Positions 10,471 through 18,869 of a DNA stretch of 64,000 nucleotides are shown in pieces (position 1 is the stretch's first letter; each line of letters opens with the position of its first letter). The DNA is from Paenibacillus sp. P25 (lineage in GTDB: Bacteria; Bacillota; Bacilli; Paenibacillales; NBRC-103111), in contig CP085629.1 of assembly GCA_024704175.1 (NCBI GenBank), forward strand, positions 2,046,001-2,110,000. The letters are read 5' to 3'. The translations under genes and the position numbers were made by a program. The notes under the pieces were generated by a model. That model made no database searches and was not told where the DNA came from. It was given only the letters and a program-made list of their open reading frames with translations.

Positions 10471-10518
10471 TCATTGATGTTAAAACCCATCGGAACCGTC
10501 GCCGGGTCGGTTCACAAC

Positions 10519-11637
10519 TCAGATGCGATGCATTTTAACGCTTAAGACCAAACTCATTGAAATCATATTCGTTAATAAAGAGTCGCCCCCATAGCTGACA
10601 AAGGGCAAAGCGATTCCGGTTAACGGCATCAAACCGATGTGCATAGCGATATTTTCAAATATTTGCAGAGTAAACATCGATATTATGCCAATAATCACAT
10701 AGGTCCCTTCGATATCCGGGCAATCGATGGCAATCCGAATCAGCCGATAAATTAATACAAAGTAAAGCAGTAAGAGAACGGATGCGCCGATAAAACCGAA
10801 CTCTTCGCCGATGACGACAAAGATTGAATCCGCATAATCATAGGGAATGAATCCGCCTTGAACTAAATTTCCGTGTTTGAAACCTTCCCCGTCGAGCGAT
10901 CCTGAAGCTATAGCTTTTATCGAATTGAGCACATGCCAGTTGCTGTCGGGGTCGGCCGTGGGATTGATGAACGTTTGAATACGTTTCAGTTGATGCGGCT
11001 TTATAATTTTAGAAAACAGTGGAGAATTCGTAAGATACATGGCGGTTAGGGTACCTATCAGCACGACAAGAAGAACGAGACCGGATAATGCATGAAGAAG
11101 CCGTACATTCCCTATCCAGAGCATGCCTAAGAAAATACAAATAAAGACGATCGACGTGCCGAGATCAGGCTGCTCCAGTACAAACAAAAAAGGGACCAGG
11201 ACGATAATAAACATTGGAATCAAATCTTGTAACAATCTTAATTTTTGGCCTTCACGTCTTTTCATCATTTTAGCCAACAGCAAAATAACAAAAATTTTCA
11301 TAATTTCTGAAGGCTGAAAGGCCATCCCCAAATTGATCCAACGTTTGGAACCGTTAATGCTGATCCCTTTGAAAACGACCAAAATCATCAACAAAACGCC
11401 GATAATATATAGAATGACGGAAAAATGATTGACTATAACACGATAATCCAGTAAAGATAACAGAATCATTACTACAAAAAGAACAGAAAAGGTTATGGCG
11501 TTATTCATGTGAAGTCCTTGGAAGCTGGTGCCGGAAGTTGCGCTGTAAATGACCGCCGTGCTGATGACAAGAAAACAAAGAAGAATAAACAGGATTGGAT
11601 AATCAAGCAACTTCAGTTTATATTTCATGTTGTTCAT
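10519..11637 (-). CDS. RodA-like SEDS peptidoglycan glycosyltransferase
   Basis: Ten-helix membrane protein of 372 residues in the FtsW/RodA/SpoVE (SEDS) family, which polymerises lipid II into glycan strands. Visible family blocks are NGSKRWINLGMAFQPSEIMKI, LEQPDLGTSIVF, GFIPYDYADSIFVVIGEEFGFIG and GIALPFVSYGGDSLL. The conserved Asp of the usual DFIF block is kept, although the block reads DSIF. It starts 9 bases after the stop of a second SEDS gene and is the last gene of that operon. No class B penicillin-binding protein partner is nearby, which is unusual for a SEDS gene pair. Confidence 0.85.
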   Translation of the reverse strand: MNNMKYKLKLLDYPILFILLCFLVISTAVIYSATSGTSFQGLHMNNAITFSVLFVVMILLSLLDYRVIVNHFSVILYIIGVLLMILVVFKGISINGSKRWINLGMAFQPSEIMKIFVILLLAKMMKRREGQKLRLLQDLIPMFIIVLVPFLFVLEQPDLGTSIVFICIFLGMLWIGNVRLLHALSGLVLLVVLIGTLTAMYLTNSPLFSKIIKPHQLKRIQTFINPTADPDSNWHVLNSIKAIASGSLDGEGFKHGNLVQGGFIPYDYADSIFVVIGEEFGFIGASVLLLLYFVLIYRLIRIAIDCPDIEGTYVIIGIISMFTLQIFENIAMHIGLMPLTGIALPFVSYGGDSLLTNMISMSLVLSVKMHRI

Positions 11638-11646
11638 CTCCGTAGT

Positions 11647-12779
11647 TTATTGGCCAGAAATTTCGCCTGGTATATTCGATCGGTTCAGATACTGATGCCG
11701 AGACATGCTCAGCAGCATACCTATACTGGCCATAGAGATCATCAGGGAAGAACCCCCATAGCTTATTAAGGGCAAGGGGACACCAGTGATTGGAATGCTG
11801 CCGCTGACTCCGCCTAAATTGATCAACGCTTGAATACCGAAGGAAGAAATTATGGCGAGCGCCAGAAGTGAGCCGAACGAATCCTCACATTTTACCGAAA
11901 TAAGTATCCCTCTCCATAGAAATAACAAGAAACATATTATAAAAAAGGTGCATCCCAACCAGCCGAGCTCTTCTCCGACAATGGCAAAAATAAAATCGGT
12001 TTGGGCTTCTGGCAAATAGCTGAGCTTCTGAACGCTGTTTCCAAAGCCAGCTCCCATCCACCCCCGTGGCCTAGAGCATATAAGGATTGAATAAGTTGAT
12101 AAGAAGAACCGCTCGTATCGTCCCAAGGATGAAGAAAGGATGCGAATCTTTGAACCCGGTAGCTTTTGGCGGTTACAATATACAGAATCAGCGGCGAAGT
12201 GCACAGCGCGATGATGAGCAGATGCCTCCACCGGACACCGCCGGCTATAGCGACTATGAAAGAGCAAGCAAGGATTATAATGGAAGACCCAATGTCAGGC
12301 CGCAGCATAATAAGCCCTACAACAAGCCCGATGATAATAAGTACAGGCAGGAATCCCCTTTTAAAATCGGAAATCCTCTCTCCCTTCTTGCTGATGAGAG
12401 CGGCCAAGTACATGTACAAGGAAAGCTTGGCCATTTCAGTCGGTTGAATGCCGAAGGAACCGAAGCCGAACCAGCTCTTATGTCCATTGATGCTTGTCCC
12501 GATCATTAAAACCAGTACCAGCAGGATGACCGTAAACGCGAAAAACGGACGAAACCATTTGATGTAGTTGGTATATGGAATATTCATGAAAGTGAACATG
12601 ACCAGAAGGCCGAATATGCACCATACGGCTTGCCTCTCGGAAAAATACCATGGGTTGTGATACTTTACGCTGGCCGTCATGGCGCTGGCGCTGAAGACCA
12701 TGACAAGACCGAATCCAACCAAGGCAAACGTTAAAAACAGCAGTAAAAAATCGGGGCGGCCTCTTCGTATGGTATTCAT
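11647..12779 (-). pseudogene. FtsW/SpoVE-like SEDS glycosyltransferase (frameshifted)
   Basis: Second SEDS polymerase, closer to FtsW/SpoVE. Blocks include GLVMVFSASAMTA, INGHKSWFGFGSFGIQPTEMA, MLRPDIGSSIII, EAQTDFIFAIVGEELGWLG and PLPLISYGGSSLM. The frame breaks in a GGGGG run (12061-12065); one more G gives the canonical GHGGWMGAGFGNSVQKL. Start set at 12779 (MNTIRRGRP), with AAAGGA 10 bases before; the open frame extends to 12848, overlapping the upstream lyase gene. It is translated directly after that secreted lyase, so cell wall synthesis and an exported polysaccharide enzyme share one transcript. Confidence 0.8.
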
Positions 12780-12831
12780 TCCCAGTTGTTCCTTTCCCGC
12801 CAGCATTACGCGTTTATTTGTTTTCTCTACC

Positions 12832-14964
12832 TTATTTAACTTTTGCATCCATCATGATGTTAACAGTTCGAGTGGCATCCACCCAATCCACCCTTGCCCC
12901 TAGCGTCTCCGAAATAAAACGTAATGGGACAAAGGTTCGTTCACCGTTTTTCTCTGCTGGGGCCTCAACTTCCACGTCTTTGTTATCCACCTGCATTGTT
13001 TTGTTGCCGATACTGAAGGAGATCGTCTTGGAACCCATTTTTACAATGACGGTTTGAGAGTCAGCGATCCAATCTACTTTTGCACCAAGCGCTTCGGAAA
13101 CGAACCGAACAGGAACATAAGTTAATCCGAGCTCGGACTTAATATAGGGTGGCTCGTCGCTCTGAATTACTTTGCCGTTAACATAAACCTTAACGTCATA
13201 GACTTTCTTGGGGCTGGCATTTGGTAATGCCAATGTGCTATCTGTCGTTGTAGCTGAAACAACAGCTGACGTCGACCCTCCAGCCACACCTACCTTATAA
13301 TAGTAAATCGAATTGGGACTTAATCCGGTGCTGCTATAAGATGTTCCCGAAATTGGCGCACTGTTCATCTTAGTAAAAACTCCATCTGCTGTTGTGGAGC
13401 TATATATGTTATAACCCAGTGCTCCTGAAACTTCCGTCCAACTCAAGTTGATTGTATCCGAGCCCGCCGCCGTGGCTGTCAAGCCCGTTATTCCGCTTAA
13501 AATTTTCCGATTGCTCAAGCCATCGGCCTTTGCTGCATCCGGTGTATACAATAAAGTAGCAAGCGGGTAATCTTTTCCTGCAACTTCCGGCATCCTTGTT
13601 TCATAGGCATAGGCCAAGTATTTGTACTTTTCTTGGGTCATATCCCGTTGTTCGATATATTTATAATAGTTATATAAAACGCTGTAGAAAGCATCGATTC
13701 TGCCCCTGGCGTCTGGATTGATCGTATCAAAATATTTAATATTCCTTTCTTGGTCAGCCCATCCAGGCGTCCATAACTCATCATATCCCAGATGATACTT
13801 TAGAATATAGGTCGTGCCTGCAAGCAACCGGTCATCCAGGAAGTTGAATACATTTACAGCGTTAGCGACCGAAGACATCGTTCCATTTACCGGGTCAACT
13901 TTCGTACCTTGGGCATAGATGGTCTGCGCCAATGTAGATAGTCCGGCGACGTCATCGTAAGAATGCCCCACATCCCGCCCCATTTCCATTTCCTGCACGT
14001 GATAATCCGACGGAGCCAGCGGTGCTCCTGTTTCCTCGTTTTGCGTCATCATACGCATCTCATACTTAATCGAACCGTTTCTACCGCCTGGTTCACCTGC
14101 GGAATTCACCGTCGTTGCTTCAACGGCCTCCGCATAAAGCTTCAAGTCATTGGTAAAGACGGCTCTTCCGATAGTTCCCATCACATTAAACTGATGCTGA
14201 TTCATAAAAAAAGTATGCGGATTATACGTAACCGTCACCAGGTTCAACGCATGGATAAGATTCTGAGTATCCGTCTCCGTCCATTTCAGACTCTGCGTTG
14301 GAGTGTCGGAATAGCGTAAAATTTCTGCCGCCGCCGTTAGCAAGTAAGTCATCGTTGCAAAACGGAAACTTATATGCGGGGCAACCGACTGGATTGCAGA
14401 ATAATCTCTGATGATCGCCATGGCATTGGCACGATACGTTTCATCGCCGGTAATATACCACATAATGGCTTGTTTAAAAGCAGTCAAAGAATCCGTATTT
14501 GCACGCGTTCCTACATAGTCGCTGGGATTAGGCCAATGCTTCCCATTGGCGTCGGTAAACGCCCATGGACCACGAATATTTACGAATAAGTCATTTCCGT
14601 TTTCGTAGTATATTCTTGGATTTTTTCTGGACTCAGGGTCGCTGGAAAATGCATGAAATGCCGTATTCCAAGGCTCGTCTCCCGCTCGTACATGATCACG
14701 CATATGATCCAAATCTGCCTGTCTCATGGCAATACCCGGATGGTGAAAGGTTCCTGATATCGTGCTCCCGGAGGCATCCGTATAGGAAACACTTGCATCG
14801 GTATTTATTACCTGCGGCTTATAAGAAGTAATCAGCGATGAAATCGTCGCCGCTTTCGCTGTATTGCTGCTCCCACAACCAGTCAAGCTTGTCATTGCCA
14901 TAAAGAAACAAAGTACACTGGGAAGAAACCTGTGAAACCGATGTTTATTCTTAAACAGATTCAT
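12832..14964 (-). CDS. Secreted alginate-lyase-like lipoprotein with Fn3 and stalk domains
   Basis: 710-residue exported protein. A basic N-terminus and hydrophobic segment end in the lipobox LTGC. Residues about 75-420 form an alginate-lyase-type alpha/alpha barrel (GIAMRQADLDHMRDHV, FFMNQHQFNVMG, GRDVGHSYDDVAGL). A fibronectin type III domain covers about 490-575. A copper-amine-oxidase N-terminal (stalk) domain covers about 595-705, with the paired FVPLRFISETLGARVDW and YVPVRFVSEALGAKVDW repeats common in Paenibacillus cell-surface proteins. The likely role is cleavage of uronate-containing polysaccharide at the cell surface. First gene of an operon with two SEDS proteins. Confidence 0.8.
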   Translation of the reverse strand: MNLFKNKHRFHRFLPSVLCFFMAMTSLTGCGSSNTAKAATISSLITSYKPQVINTDASVSYTDASGSTISGTFHHPGIAMRQADLDHMRDHVRAGDEPWNTAFHAFSSDPESRKNPRIYYENGNDLFVNIRGPWAFTDANGKHWPNPSDYVGTRANTDSLTAFKQAIMWYITGDETYRANAMAIIRDYSAIQSVAPHISFRFATMTYLLTAAAEILRYSDTPTQSLKWTETDTQNLIHALNLVTVTYNPHTFFMNQHQFNVMGTIGRAVFTNDLKLYAEAVEATTVNSAGEPGGRNGSIKYEMRMMTQNEETGAPLAPSDYHVQEMEMGRDVGHSYDDVAGLSTLAQTIYAQGTKVDPVNGTMSSVANAVNVFNFLDDRLLAGTTYILKYHLGYDELWTPGWADQERNIKYFDTINPDARGRIDAFYSVLYNYYKYIEQRDMTQEKYKYLAYAYETRMPEVAGKDYPLATLLYTPDAAKADGLSNRKILSGITGLTATAAGSDTINLSWTEVSGALGYNIYSSTTADGVFTKMNSAPISGTSYSSTGLSPNSIYYYKVGVAGGSTSAVVSATTTDSTLALPNASPKKVYDVKVYVNGKVIQSDEPPYIKSELGLTYVPVRFVSEALGAKVDWIADSQTVIVKMGSKTISFSIGNKTMQVDNKDVEVEAPAEKNGERTFVPLRFISETLGARVDWVDATRTVNIMMDAKVK

Positions 14965-15103
14965 CTAATGATCCTTCCTTTTTTTATAGAATAGTATATG
15001 ATTCATTTATGACATTTGCATGACAAAAAACCGTGCCATCTTCCGTTCGTATCCCGTCGCTATGAACTTTTTTGTGTCGGTCCCCTTCGCCGGCTTCACA
15101 AAA

Positions 15104-15132
15104 CGCAAAAAAACACGCTTTTGTTGGCGTGT
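15104..15132 (-). terminator. Terminator of the DUF488/DUF5131 unit
   Basis: Minus-strand stem ACACGC/GCGTGT with an 8-base loop, followed by a TTTTTT tract. It lies 50 bases after the repaired DUF488 stop. Confidence 0.7.
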
Positions 15133-15183
15133 CTCATATGTGCATTTGGTGGAGGCAAGGGGCACAGCCCTTTAGAGCAGCAA

Positions 15184-15629
15184 TTAAACCAAATGCGATA
15201 CCTTAATGTCTTTCTTATGGCGGTGCAGATACTCCGCAAGCAATCGTCTATGGCATTGATGAGGTTTATCCTCGCTGCATAAAAAGCATGTTACCTCGTC
15301 GGCCAATATATCATCGATACGATTTTCGATTTTTCTTTTTCGAGCAAACCTAAGTATCTCTTCTCATACTCTCCCCAAGTTATTTGGTTTTTCTTGTAGG
15401 CGTCAAGCAGGTCTTCAGTTGGCGCCAGCGATAAATCATGGATATAAGAGATTCCAACAAGCTTCATGACATAATCAAGATCGCCTTTCTTTGCAAAGCC
15501 GGACAATTGTGAAGTATTATTGAATCGTGTATCGACAAGATGAGTAACGCCAGCACCTTTCAGAAGTTCTACAAACTGCTGCAAGCTTTTTTTCGCAAAA
15601 CCAATAGTACAAACGTCTTGTCTCATCAT
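15184..15629 (-). pseudogene. DUF488 family protein (frameshifted)
   Basis: The N-terminus TIGFAKKSLQQFVELLKGAGV and VDTRFNNTSQLSGFAKK match DUF488, a family of unknown function often found near mobile or stress genes. The C-terminal block TCFLCSEDKPHQCHRRLLAEYL, with its conserved Cys and His residues, lies in another frame. One more A in the run at 15323-15326 joins the two and moves the stop to 15184, giving about 149 residues. It follows the DUF5131 gene by 65 bases and ends at its own terminator, so the two form a unit. Confidence 0.75.
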
Positions 15630-15694
15630 GGATCTCCTTAAATAGCGTGATTGTTCAAAGTAACCGGGTTCAATTGCTTCACCTGGACACCTAT

Positions 15695-16399
15695 TTATTG
15701 TGGAAACTCATTCCATTCCCGACCATCTAGAAGTCTTCCGTTTTTAAGCTTCATTACACCGCCCCACTGCTTAAAAAAGAAAGGGATCTTCGCGGCTTGG
15801 CATTGATTTAATATATCACGAACCCAGCTCGCATCAATGGGCCTGGCACCCGGTCCGGATTCCCCGCCAACAATTACCCAATGAATATCTTGAAGATTTA
15901 AATTTTCTAAAGCACCTAGTAATGGCTCACAAGACAAGAATCGTATCCTTGATGGTATAAGCCTAAGTGCGTCTATTCTGTCAACAACACGAGAGTTTTC
16001 AACACTTGTTCCCAGCCAGATGTTATCTGTCCATGTAAAGCGATCTGCTATAAGAGCAGCTCTTTCCGGTCTCTTTGTAAGGATCTGATAAGTATGCATG
16101 GGAGTCTTATTCATAACATCGAATACTTTCTTAATAAACGGTTCCGAAATTGCTTCGTGAAAAAGGTCGGACATTGAATTAACAAAAACTTTGGTAGGCC
16201 GTTTCCATGAAAAAGGCAACGCGAGCGCATCGGGATGCTCCCGGGGTTCAAAGCCATTAATATACTTCGGATTCCCCATTGCATGCAGTCGCTTTGCCAT
16301 TCGTTCAGCATAACAATTCTTGCACCCATCACTGACTTTGCTGCAGCCAGTCGTCGGATTCCATGTCATGTCAGTCCATTCAATTTTTGTTTCAGACAT
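15695..16399 (-). CDS. DUF5131 (phage Gp37/Gp68-like, three-Cys-motif) protein
   Basis: 234-residue protein with the family signature TGCSKVSDGCKNCYAERMAKR near residues 17-37. The cysteine spacing suggests a metal or Fe-S site. Further blocks are VFVNSMSDLFHEA, ILTKRPERAA, GTSVENSRVVDRIDALR, FLSCEPLLGAL, VIVGGESGPGARP and FFKQWGG. The overall shape is reminiscent of radical-SAM folds (inference). Start set at MSETKIEWTD behind GGAGGG; the frame is open 19 codons further up. The family's usual partner TcmP is not in the window, but a DUF488 gene follows directly. Confidence 0.85.
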   Translation of the reverse strand: MSETKIEWTDMTWNPTTGCSKVSDGCKNCYAERMAKRLHAMGNPKYINGFEPREHPDALALPFSWKRPTKVFVNSMSDLFHEAISEPFIKKVFDVMNKTPMHTYQILTKRPERAALIADRFTWTDNIWLGTSVENSRVVDRIDALRLIPSRIRFLSCEPLLGALENLNLQDIHWVIVGGESGPGARPIDASWVRDILNQCQAAKIPFFFKQWGGVMKLKNGRLLDGREWNEFPQ

Positions 16400-16486
16400 A
16401 TTGACGCCCTCCTTGTTGGGTCCGTGATCTTGATCAATGAATGTCGCATTGGTCATGATCCAGCGGATTGCAATCCTATTGCAGCC

Positions 16487-16513
16487 AAAAAAGAAGAGCC
16501 TGTGGAGGCTCTT
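16487..16513 (-). terminator. Terminator of the DinB gene
   Basis: Stem AAGAGCC/GGCTCTT (16494-16513) followed on the minus strand by CTTTTTTGG. Confidence 0.75.
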
Positions 16514-16540
16514 GCATTGCCAAACTTCTCGACCGGCCGA

Positions 16541-17041
16541 TTACAACGGGGCTTCCATTCCGCTCACGGCCCACTCTTCTTTGGAAGGACCGTACACGCC
16601 GGTAACGGGAAGTCCCGCCTGGCGCATCAGGACGGTCAGCTGGCCACGATGGTGAATCTCGTGCTTGATAAACTGATCGAGCGTAAAGCCGTTTTTCCAC
16701 TGTTCACCGAAAAACGGAGCCGTCAGCTGCAAGCTCTCGTCCGTCCATTGTGTTTGCGCCGCCTCAAGCAAAGTCTCGGACATTTTGCGGTAAGTCTGCG
16801 CTATCAAGGAAGCCGACGTTGGTCTTTCGTCTTGTTCGGCAGGGAATTCAAACTTCAGGCCGGTCGGCTCCAAAAAATTGCCGCACGTGCACAGATGCCA
16901 CGCCAGGTGGCCTATCGTCCGGTAACCCGGAGTGACCTCCTGTTTCAAGGATTCGTCGGTCAGCGCATCCAGCAGCTTTTGCGTGCCTCCGGCTTCAATC
17001 CGATAGTCTTCGATAAAGCTTTGTACGGTTTGATATACCAT
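16541..17041 (-). CDS. DinB/YfiT-like metalloprotein
   Basis: 166-residue four-helix-bundle protein. The three histidines that bind the metal in DinB-like proteins appear in IGHLAWH and HEIHHRGQLTVLMR. Such proteins include thiol-dependent transferases (bacillithiol or mycothiol S-transferases) and many without assigned substrate. RBS AAGGCGAGG. A palindrome overlaps its -35 box, and a WYL regulator gene lies directly upstream on the same strand, suggesting control by that protein. Confidence 0.85.
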   Translation of the reverse strand: MVYQTVQSFIEDYRIEAGGTQKLLDALTDESLKQEVTPGYRTIGHLAWHLCTCGNFLEPTGLKFEFPAEQDERPTSASLIAQTYRKMSETLLEAAQTQWTDESLQLTAPFFGEQWKNGFTLDQFIKHEIHHRGQLTVLMRQAGLPVTGVYGPSKEEWAVSGMEAPL

Positions 17042-17101
17042 ATTCGTTACCTCGCCTTTTTCTGATATATTTTGAGTCGCCCCATAAGCGGGCCGCTTCT
17101 A

Positions 17102-17141
17102 TTTGTACAGTACACCAGCCCAACTGACAACAGGTTGTCAG
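17102..17141 (-). promoter_or_regulatory. DinB-gene promoter overlapped by a WYL-regulator operator
   Basis: Minus strand TTGTCA (17125-17130), 17 bases, then TACAAA (17102-17107). The palindrome CTGACAAC-AG-GTTGTCAG (17124-17141) covers the -35 element. Confidence 0.6.
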
Positions 17142-17163
17142 GGTTTCACCGCCCCAAAATTTT

Positions 17164-18099
17164 TTACTCGTATTGGCGAAAAATTCGCTCCGCTTGCGCC
17201 TTGATCGTGTCCGCAAGATGCTTCGGCTCTACCACTTTCACATCCGAGCCATAGCTGAGCAATTGACCGTATAGCCAGTTTTCCACGGGATGTATGGCCG
17301 TCACCAATAAGTAGCCATCCTCCTGGACCTCTATCCGATCCTCCCCGAAATATTCTTCCACCCTCACTCTTACCCGCGGATGAAAACGCAGCACCATACG
17401 CACATATTCTGCCCGCTCCCGCTTCAACCACCTCGCATCGAGATCCTCCAGCTTCACATCCCTGCGCAGGAAATGTTCCATCCCGATGCGAAGCTGTTTG
17501 ATTCTCGACAGCCTGAACGTCCGGTAATCGCCGCGCAGCCGGCAATAGGCATACAAAAACCAGGCATATGCTTTCCAAACCAGACTGATAGGCTCGACCG
17601 TCCGCTCCGCTGCGATCCCCTCCGCATTCGTATATACAAACCGAACGACATTCCGGTTTTTTGCCGCCTGCCGAAGCTGCGTCATCGTTTCTTTCTCCGC
17701 CTGTCCTCCGCGCCATGGCCTTGCATCGAAAATCAAGGGCTCCCCGGTTTCCTCCAGCCGGTTCTGCTCGGACTTGGCAACGAGCGCCCCCACCTTCGCG
17801 AGCAAATGATCCATATCCTTATCGTCGAGAGATGCTTGCATCCCCCGTAAAGCTATTACGATAGAATGCAGTTCCTCCAGAGTAACCATTTGTCTGTCAA
17901 TCCGGTACTGATCCATAATTTCATAGCCGCCATCCGCTCCCGCATAACTAATTACGGGGATTCCCGCACGGCTGATCGTCTCCAGATCGCGGTAAATCGT
18001 GCGCAGCGAAACTTCGAACCGGTCGGCCAGCTCTTGGCCGCTCATCCTTTTCCGACTGAGCAACAGCATCGTAATGGCAAGCAATCTGTGAAGCTTCAA
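17164..18099 (-). CDS. YafY-type HTH/WYL-domain regulator
   Basis: 311-residue regulator with an N-terminal helix-turn-helix (SGQELADRFEVSLRTIYRDLE), a linker, a WYL domain (RFVYTNAEGIAAERTVEPISLVWKAYAWFLYAYC) and a C-terminal WCX-type extension. WYL proteins bind small ligands or nucleic acids. The start is probably the TTG at 18099 (KLHRLLAITML follows), with GGGAGGGTG 7-8 bases before; the frame extends nine codons further. The DinB gene follows on the same strand behind a palindromic operator. Confidence 0.85.
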   Translation of the reverse strand: MKLHRLLAITMLLLSRKRMSGQELADRFEVSLRTIYRDLETISRAGIPVISYAGADGGYEIMDQYRIDRQMVTLEELHSIVIALRGMQASLDDKDMDHLLAKVGALVAKSEQNRLEETGEPLIFDARPWRGGQAEKETMTQLRQAAKNRNVVRFVYTNAEGIAAERTVEPISLVWKAYAWFLYAYCRLRGDYRTFRLSRIKQLRIGMEHFLRRDVKLEDLDARWLKRERAEYVRMVLRFHPRVRVRVEEYFGEDRIEVQEDGYLLVTAIHPVENWLYGQLLSYGSDVKVVEPKHLADTIKAQAERIFRQYE

Positions 18100-18222
18100 G
18101 CAAAGACACCCTCCCGAATAGACCATTTATCCGAACCTGCAGCCGATGGCTCGTCTTTCCATTATTTTACGGTGACTTCCCTGCCGTGTCGACGCTTTTT
18201 CGCAATGCCGATCAGGAATGAC

Positions 18223-18252
18223 AAAAAAACCGCAGGAAAACGCCTCCTGCGG
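18223..18252 (-). terminator. Terminator of the phosphatase gene
   Basis: Stem CCGCAGG/CCTGCGG with TTTTTTT following on the minus strand. Confidence 0.8.
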
Positions 18253-18301
18253 CTTACTCGATCGGCTGATCGACCTGATTGGAATGGTCTTCCAAACTCA
18301 A

Positions 18302-18745
18302 TTATTTATCAGGATATAACTTTTTAAGGGATTCTTTCTGTGCTGGCTTAATATCAATAATACTGCGAATGCTCTTTGCCTTGGCTTCGGCTTCTTCAAG
18401 TGTATCACTTAAGCCTAGAGCTATTAAGGTCCCCGCAGCTACTGCGCCGGTCCGGCCTCTTCCTCCATTGCAATGGAAAGCAACCTTCTTATTTTGGCGG
18501 TAGGCTTCGGTAACGGCTTCTATCGCTTGCTCGAAGGCTTTTTCTTGGGGCACGGCTGCATTATCCGCTAACGGTATTTGAATCCATGTAACATGGGTCG
18601 CCGGATAGGCGCATTCCGTCGCTTCGCCGCGCAGGTCCACAATCACATCAATATCTTCATTTTTTACCATCGATTCAACGTCAGCAAACCCACCCATAAA
18701 AATTTTATCAAGAATCAAAGCATGGTAGTTTTTTTCGGATGTCAT
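18302..18745 (-). CDS. Dual-specificity protein phosphatase family protein
   Basis: 147-residue cytoplasmic phosphatase. The P-loop HCNGGRGRTG (about residues 91-100) contains the catalytic Cys and Arg of the CX5R family. The general-acid Asp is probably the one in PLADNAA. The N-terminus (KIFMGGFADVESMV, DVIVDLRGE) is the usual dual-specificity phosphatase start. The substrate may be phosphoprotein or a small phosphate ester. It lies 125 bases downstream of the eCIS-like cargo gene and ends at its own terminator. Confidence 0.85.
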   Translation of the reverse strand: MTSEKNYHALILDKIFMGGFADVESMVKNEDIDVIVDLRGEATECAYPATHVTWIQIPLADNAAVPQEKAFEQAIEAVTEAYRQNKKVAFHCNGGRGRTGAVAAGTLIALGLSDTLEEAEAKAKSIRSIIDIKPAQKESLKKLYPDK

Positions 18746-18869
18746 GAACTAAACTCCTTTTTATATAATGATCCAAACTCACTCGGAAACGGTCGATGCC
18801 GGAGCTCAGCCTAAGGGTATCATCCCCCTGCTTCAAAAGGGGTTGTTTAGCGCAGGTAAACTCACTTTC

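Noticed and set aside
17138..17716. 192-codon minus-strand frame
   Set aside because: Lies inside the WYL regulator gene in another frame.
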